The notes below the pieces were generated by a model that saw only the letters and a program-made list of their open reading frames with translations, did no database searches and was not told the DNA's origin. Shown piece after piece: positions 29,219 through 34,146 of a DNA stretch of 34,146 bases (the first letter of the stretch is position 1; each line of letters opens with the position of its first letter). Position numbers and translations under genes: made by a program. This DNA comes from Verrucomicrobia subdivision 6 bacterium (lineage in GTDB: Bacteria; Verrucomicrobiota; Verrucomicrobiia; Methylacidiphilales; Verrucolacustridaceae). The DNA is taken from contig CAMCDO010000005.1 in assembly GCA_945873585.1 (NCBI GenBank), forward strand, positions 1 through 34,146, given 5' to 3'.

Positions 29219-30291
29219 AAAGTCCTCTACCCCCCTCCCTTGGGATTGATTGGTCGGCTTACCGTTTTCCCGCGGAGTGGGAAGCTCATGAAGCCACCTG
29301 GCTCGCTTGGCCTCATAACGCCGAGACCTGGCCCGGCCTTCTAGAGGCTGTCCAAGAAACCTACTTAGAGATGATTCGCGCACTCATCCCAGGCGAGAGG
29401 GTTTATCTAATTGCCAAAGACTGTGCGGCCGCGGATGAAATCCATCAGCGTCTCCGTCGGTCTAACCTTATCTCCCCAAATCTTAAAGTCGTGACCATCC
29501 CCAATGATGACGCCTGGCTTCGCGATAGCGGACCGATATTTATGCTTCGTCGATCCACAGGGACTCCGGCTCGTGTCGCCCATGACTTCACCTTCAATAG
29601 TTGGGGTAAGAAATATGGTCCTTGGGATAAAGATGATGTCATTCCTGAGGCCGCCTGTCGTCTTACCGATACACCATTCGAAACTCACGATTTTGTCCTT
29701 GAGGGAGGCTCTCTCGATACCGACGGACAGGACACCCTTCTTACCACTGAACAATGTCTTCTACATCCCAACCGTAATGCCTCCTTGTCTCGACCTGAAA
29801 TTGAAGCACGACTTTCTCAGTGGTTGGGTATCCGAAAGATTATCTGGTTGGGCGAGGGTCTCGAGGGTGACGATACCGACGGGCATGTCGATGATCTGAC
29901 CCGCTTTCTTTCCCCGGGGGTGGTCGCGACGGTTGTTGAATCCGACTCCCGAGACCCCAATCATGCCCCCCTCGCAGACAACCTCCACCGGCTTTCTCTG
30001 GCCAAAGACTCTCGCGGAAGAGCCCTCCAAGTGATTCAGCTCCCCATGCCCCCGCGCGCGGATGGTCCGCATCACCGCAACCCAGCCAGCCACGCTAACT
30101 TTTACATTGGAAACTCCGCCGTTCTCGTCCCCATCTTTGCTTCCCCCACCGACAAACTAGTTCTGAATCTCCTTCGACCCCACTTTCCAGGTCGCCAAAT
30201 CCACGGTATCGACTGCCGGGCCCTGGTCGGTGGCTTAGGGGCGATTCACTGCATCACTCAACAGCAACCCGCAATCGTTCCGCTGGGTTGA
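29215..30291 (+). CDS. aguA: Agmatine deiminase
   Basis: FPAEWEAHEATWLAWPHNAETWPG, NDDAWLRDSGPIFM, VLEGGSLDTDGQDTLLTTEQCLL, GDDTDGHVDDLTRFL, ASHANFYIGNSAVLVPIF. Overlaps aguB by 4 bp. Confidence 0.93.
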   Translation: MKSPLPPSLGIDWSAYRFPAEWEAHEATWLAWPHNAETWPGLLEAVQETYLEMIRALIPGERVYLIAKDCAAADEIHQRLRRSNLISPNLKVVTIPNDDAWLRDSGPIFMLRRSTGTPARVAHDFTFNSWGKKYGPWDKDDVIPEAACRLTDTPFETHDFVLEGGSLDTDGQDTLLTTEQCLLHPNRNASLSRPEIEARLSQWLGIRKIIWLGEGLEGDDTDGHVDDLTRFLSPGVVATVVESDSRDPNHAPLADNLHRLSLAKDSRGRALQVIQLPMPPRADGPHHRNPASHANFYIGNSAVLVPIFASPTDKLVLNLLRPHFPGRQIHGIDCRALVGGLGAIHCITQQQPAIVPLG

Positions 30292-30323
30292 ACTGCACCC
30301 CCTCTTGCGTCTAGGGTTTTCAT

Positions 30324-31199
30324 ATGGCCAAGCCACTCCGAATCGGTCTCCCCTCAGGAAGCCTTCAAGAAGCCACCCTCGATCTATTTAGAAAGGCAGG
30401 CTACTCGATCGCCCGCGGCTCGCGTACCTACCGTCCGTCTATCGATGATCCAAATTTTGAAGTTCGTCTCCTTCGCGCTCAAGAAATTGCCCCCTACGTC
30501 CAAGACGGCTTTCTCGATCTTGGCCTAACCGGAAGCGACTGGATTCAGGAAACCAAGGCCAAGATTCATGTTGTTTCCACCCTCCAATTTAGCAAAGCCA
30601 CCGCCCAGCCCGCGCGATGGGTCGTCGCCGTTCCGAATCGTTCGCCCATCCGTCGTCCCTCCCAACTTCGCGGTAAAAGAATCGCCACCGAGGCCGTCGG
30701 TCTTGTCGGCCAGTACCTCGCGAAAAATAAGATTAAGGCGAAAGTCGAGTTTTCCTGGGGTGCTACCGAAGTCAAAGTGCCCGAACTTGCCGATGCGGTC
30801 GTTGATATCACCGAGACTGGCTCCTCTCTTGCAGCCAACGGCCTTCGCATTCTCGATACCATTCTCGAATCTTATCCCCAGCTCATCGCGAATCGCAAAG
30901 TTTGGACTCGTCCAACCCAGCGAACACTCATTACAAACTTAGCCATGCTGCTCGAGGGGGCCTTACGGGCTCGAGACCTTGTCGGACTTAAGATGAATGT
31001 CTCTCGTCGTTTTCTAGGTTCTATCAACGCCGTCCTTTCTTCCCTCCGCGATCCCACTATATCTCCCCTTGCCCGTGATGGCTGGGTGGCGGTGGAAACG
31101 GTTATGGAAGAGAAAATTGTTCGATCCCTTATTCCTCGTCTTAAGAAGCTCGGCGCCGAAGGTATTATTGAGTACCCGCTAAATAAGGTTGTCACCTAA
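30324..31199 (+). CDS. hisG: ATP phosphoribosyltransferase (long form)
   Basis: [95 protein letters not shown]; 291 aa with C-terminal regulatory-like domain. Confidence 0.93.
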   Translation: MAKPLRIGLPSGSLQEATLDLFRKAGYSIARGSRTYRPSIDDPNFEVRLLRAQEIAPYVQDGFLDLGLTGSDWIQETKAKIHVVSTLQFSKATAQPARWVVAVPNRSPIRRPSQLRGKRIATEAVGLVGQYLAKNKIKAKVEFSWGATEVKVPELADAVVDITETGSSLAANGLRILDTILESYPQLIANRKVWTRPTQRTLITNLAMLLEGALRARDLVGLKMNVSRRFLGSINAVLSSLRDPTISPLARDGWVAVETVMEEKIVRSLIPRLKKLGAEGIIEYPLNKVVT

Positions 31200-31215
31200 G
31201 CCTTCTAGCCCCACG

Positions 31216-32841
31216 ATGTCTCTATGGGTTCAGTTAAGAAGAAGCGGAAATCGAAAATCGCGAAGCACAAGCGCCGCAAGCGCAGTCGCGCGAACCGCCA
31301 TAAGAAGCGTCTCCGCTACAAGACGTAACGTTGGGGCGCTCGGCGCTTCCTTACTTCTTGCCGCCTCCCTTCTCGCAAAAGGCGCACCTCAGCGTGCTGA
31401 ACGGGTCGATTCCGCTCTATTCTTTACCGAAGGACGGCGAGCCGACTCACTAGGATTGAGTCAACAGGCCTTTGAGGCCTACAGCAAAGCTCTCGATGCT
31501 GATCCCACTTCTCGCGCCGCAACCTTAGCCAAGGCTGGCACCCTGCTCGACCTCAACCGCTCGGCAGAATCTTTAGAGCTTCTTCAAGCGCTCCCCGCTT
31601 CGTCGGTCGATGAACCCGAACGATCCACCCTCCTCTGCCTGGCTCTCATCGGTCAAAAAAGGGGCGAAGCAGCCACTATCGCCCAACGCGATGCCCTTAC
31701 CGCTTTGGCTGGGTGGGGCAACCAAGATCCCACTCGCTTGGCACGGGTGGCGGAAGGCCTTCTTCGATCTGGCACCGCGCTCTCGCGGAAATCTCAGCGG
31801 GAAATCGCCGCCGCTGTTCTCCCTGCTTTTATCCGCGCAGCCGATCTCAATACAGGCCTAGGAGGGCTCACCTTGCGGGCAGCCGAGATTGCGCTGGTGG
31901 CAGACGATTTACCCACCGCCATCCGATATTTTCGCGAATTCGTTGAAAAGCGTCCCGAGGAGGTCTCCTTTTTAGAACAACTCGCGGCCGTGCTAATCCT
32001 CAATGAGCAATCAGCTGAAGCCGACGCTCTTCTCCGCACTGTCGAGATCGAAAAGCCCAGCCGTTCGAATCTTTACCCCGTGATGGCCAATCTCTACGAG
32101 GAGCTTAACGTTCCTGCTCGCGGCGAAATCTATCGTGTTCTCGCCCTACACACATCCGAAAAGCCCGTCCTAGCCGATTTCCTTCGCCTGGCATTGCTTC
32201 AACTTAAATTGAATCAGCCTCGGCGCGCTGGACTCACCCTAGTATCTGCTTCTCGGATTTACTCCGATTCAGTTCAATTGCTTCTGATTCGTGGTCTCAC
32301 CGAGAAAGCCCAGGATCTTATGGCAGAGGCCGCCTCGACTTTTGCTCAAGTCGAGCGCCTATCCCAAAAACGCCCGGAGATGCTTGATGCTAGCTTTTAC
32401 TATGAGTACGGATCGGCCTGCGAGCAGTCTGGCCAATCGACCCGTTCAGAAGTTGCCTTACGCAGAGCTCTCCAACTAAACCCATCTCATCACCAGTCCC
32501 TCAACTATCTCGGCTATATGTGGGCCGAACGGGGTCGAAATCTCGACGAAGCCCTCATCATGATTGAAAAGGCAGTACAACTCAGTCCTGGAAACCCTGC
32601 TTATCTTGATAGCCAAGGATGGGCCCTTTACCGACTCGGAAACCCTGCAGCGGCCAAACCCCTCGTGGAGGAGGCTCTGCGCATGGTTCCGGATGATCCC
32701 ACCCTCTTAGAACACTATGGGGATATTAATTTCCGACTCGGCCAGAAAAGCGAAGCTAAAAGTGCTTACGAGAAAGCCTTGCTCGCGGGTGGTCCCGCCA
32801 TCACCTTGCGCGACAAGATTCGGCTCAAACAGAATAAGTAA
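31216..32841 (+). CDS. TPR-repeat protein; N-terminus uncertain (ATG 31216 proposed; track uses TTG 31189)
   Basis: Strong TPR segments (AFEAYSKALDADP, EVALRRALQLNPSHHQSLNYLGYMWAERGRNLDEALIMIEKAVQLSPGNPAYLDSQGWALYRLG). Signal-peptide-like LGASLLLAASLLAKGA lies just after the nested sORF. Confidence 0.8.
   Translation: MSLWVQLRRSGNRKSRSTSAASAVARTAIRSVSATRRNVGALGASLLLAASLLAKGAPQRAERVDSALFFTEGRRADSLGLSQQAFEAYSKALDADPTSRAATLAKAGTLLDLNRSAESLELLQALPASSVDEPERSTLLCLALIGQKRGEAATIAQRDALTALAGWGNQDPTRLARVAEGLLRSGTALSRKSQREIAAAVLPAFIRAADLNTGLGGLTLRAAEIALVADDLPTAIRYFREFVEKRPEEVSFLEQLAAVLILNEQSAEADALLRTVEIEKPSRSNLYPVMANLYEELNVPARGEIYRVLALHTSEKPVLADFLRLALLQLKLNQPRRAGLTLVSASRIYSDSVQLLLIRGLTEKAQDLMAEAASTFAQVERLSQKRPEMLDASFYYEYGSACEQSGQSTRSEVALRRALQLNPSHHQSLNYLGYMWAERGRNLDEALIMIEKAVQLSPGNPAYLDSQGWALYRLGNPAAAKPLVEEALRMVPDDPTLLEHYGDINFRLGQKSEAKSAYEKALLAGGPAITLRDKIRLKQNK
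31224..31328 (+). CDS. Small basic bS22/mS38-like (AURKAIP1/COX24 domain) protein, 34 aa (not in ORF track)
   Basis: Translation MGSVKKKRKSKIAKHKRRKRSRANRHKKRLRYKT*, matching the MGSVxKKRxxK...KH+RKKRxRxNRHKK pattern of bacterial COX24-domain proteins. Confidence 0.85.
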   Translation: MGSVKKKRKSKIAKHKRRKRSRANRHKKRLRYKT

Positions 32842-32848
32842 AGACTAG

Positions 32849-33232
32849 CTACGCTGGATTACCGATTTTCCCTGGGTCACCACCCCAGGCTGCTACCTTG
32901 GCTTTCGCCGCCATTTCCTCAGCCTCCGAAATCTTTCCCGCTCGACCAAGAGCCAGTGATAGACTGGTGTAAGCCAACTGATCCCTCGGCTTCAACTGCA
33001 CCAACTTCTCCAGCGCAACGATCGCCTCATCCAACTTTTCTAACTTCACCAACGCCATTCCTAAACACTGCCACGCGTCCGCATGCCCAGAATCAAGGGT
33101 AGTCGCCTTTTGATAATGGATGGCCGCCTCAGCCATTTCCCCCATAGCTAAAGCCATATGCCCTTCCTCCATCGAATCATCTGCAGGGCTCATTTCCTCA
33201 TCCTGAGCGTTCAAAGCATCGTACGCAAACAC
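32849..33232 (-). CDS. Small TPR protein (127 aa)
   Basis: TPR units: EGHMALAMGEMAEAAIHYQKATTLDSGHADAWQCLGMALVKLEKLDEAIVALEKLVQLKPRDQLAYTSLSLALGRAGKISEAEEMAAKAK. Start 33232, or ATG at M14 with a nearby GAGG. Confidence 0.8.
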   Translation of the reverse strand: MFAYDALNAQDEEMSPADDSMEEGHMALAMGEMAEAAIHYQKATTLDSGHADAWQCLGMALVKLEKLDEAIVALEKLVQLKPRDQLAYTSLSLALGRAGKISEAEEMAAKAKVAAWGGDPGKIGNPA

Positions 33233-34146
33233 CCTTCTACCGACGCTTCACTAGATTGCACAATTCTCTTCCAACCTGAACCACGAGCTGCTTTTGCGGT
33301 AGCCGGGCCAATCACCACAACTCGCGGTTCACCTTTACGCCACACTGGAAATAATTGCCGAAACCGCACCGCCGCCGAGCCACTAGCAAAGACCACCCAG
33401 TCTGCCCCTTCCTGTTTAAGAGCTCTACCCACAGGATCTGGAACCGAGAAAGCCTCCGAGTTCTTATAGATAACAATCTTCCGAACAACCCGTCCGCTGG
33501 CCCTTAAAAGTGAAGCAAACTTTCCGTCGCCTATAGATCCAGTGAAATGAAGGATGGACCCGGAGGCTTTTTTCGGCCAGCTGCGAGCTAGAGCTTCTCC
33601 CCCTGGTCCAGGACCAACCCAATCAGGTTTGAACCCAATCGACTTAAGAACATTAGCCGTTGCTTGACCCACTACGGCAAACTTAGCCCGAGCGACCTTT
33701 CGCAGATCCCCAACCGCGCTTGGAAAAGCACGTACCGCTGCAGAACTTGTAAAAACAAGCCAGTCCGAACGCTGGATGATGGGAATCCAACTTCTTTTAG
33801 GCTGAATCAAGTCGATCTTAGACATCGGCAATTCCCAAACCTCTGCCCCCAAGCCCTCCAACCTCTCGCGCCATCCACTTCCAAGAGATCGACTCATAGT
33901 CAGAATAATTCGTTTCCCCGCCAAGGGGCGTTTCTCCCACCACGCGAGTTCCCTTCTCAGGTCAACCACTGGACCCACAACCACGATTGCAGGCGCAGCT
34001 ACCCCTGACTTCTTTGCTTTTTCAGCGAGATCATTGATCGTGCCGAAGACTGTCTTCTGGTTGTGGCAGGATCCGCTTCCAATCAATCCTGCAGGGGTTG
34101 TCCGAGAAAAGCCTAGGTTTTGCGCTCGTAAAAGAAACTCCCCCAG
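33211..34146 (-). CDS. Uroporphyrinogen-III synthase fused to the C-terminal end of a uroporphyrin-III C-methyltransferase-like domain (5' end outside window)
   Basis: Frame open to the window edge (LGEFLLRAQNLGFSRTTPAGLIGSGSCHNQKTVFGTINDLAEKAKKSGVAAPAIVVVGPVV, SUMT C-terminus), then HemD-like LAGKRIILTMSRS...WLVFTSSAAVRAF...DWVVFASGSAAVRFRQLF...VVVIGPATAKAA. Confidence 0.85.
   Translation of the reverse strand: MGEFLLRAQNLGFSRTTPAGLIGSGSCHNQKTVFGTINDLAEKAKKSGVAAPAIVVVGPVVDLRRELAWWEKRPLAGKRIILTMSRSLGSGWRERLEGLGAEVWELPMSKIDLIQPKRSWIPIIQRSDWLVFTSSAAVRAFPSAVGDLRKVARAKFAVVGQATANVLKSIGFKPDWVGPGPGGEALARSWPKKASGSILHFTGSIGDGKFASLLRASGRVVRKIVIYKNSEAFSVPDPVGRALKQEGADWVVFASGSAAVRFRQLFPVWRKGEPRVVVIGPATAKAARGSGWKRIVQSSEASVEGCLRTML

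Noticed and set aside
28793-29383. 196-aa ORF antisense to aguB/aguA
   Set aside because: Fully antisense to two strongly supported enzymes; composition looks like a shadow ORF.

Overview
The 34.1 kb window is a dense bacterial housekeeping region. Lineage-restricted families (Minf_1886-like, DUF1844-like) suggest Verrucomicrobia or a related PVC lineage; this is an inference. Recognisable genes, in order: 5'-truncated smc; inositol-monophosphatase family; gltX; pgsA; der; an uncharacterised envelope cluster with an ABCG-type transporter; an AsmA-like protein (divergent); DUF1844 and Minf_1886-family proteins; leuS; rdgB-type NTPase; lepB; lepA; rpe; a VOC protein; gpsA; plsY; a TPR protein; the RNase P RNA gene rnpB (minus strand); a WG-repeat protein; tRNA-Val(TAC); an nfeD/floA cluster; aguB/aguA; hisG; a TPR protein; and a truncated SUMT/HemD-like fusion. 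No CRISPR array, transposase, phage or toxin-antitoxin module was seen. The best leads are small or overlapping features missing from the ORF track: (i) a 34-aa very basic bS22/mS38 (AURKAIP1/COX24)-like protein nested out of frame inside the apparent N-terminus of a TPR protein; (ii) a 34-aa single-TM microprotein whose ATG overlaps the leuS stop codon; (iii) a tRNA-Val abutting the nfeD start, with the nfeD frame open through the tRNA; (iv) rnpB with a readable promoter and terminator. I see no convincing new defence or mobile system. All product calls come from motifs read by eye; no database search was run.
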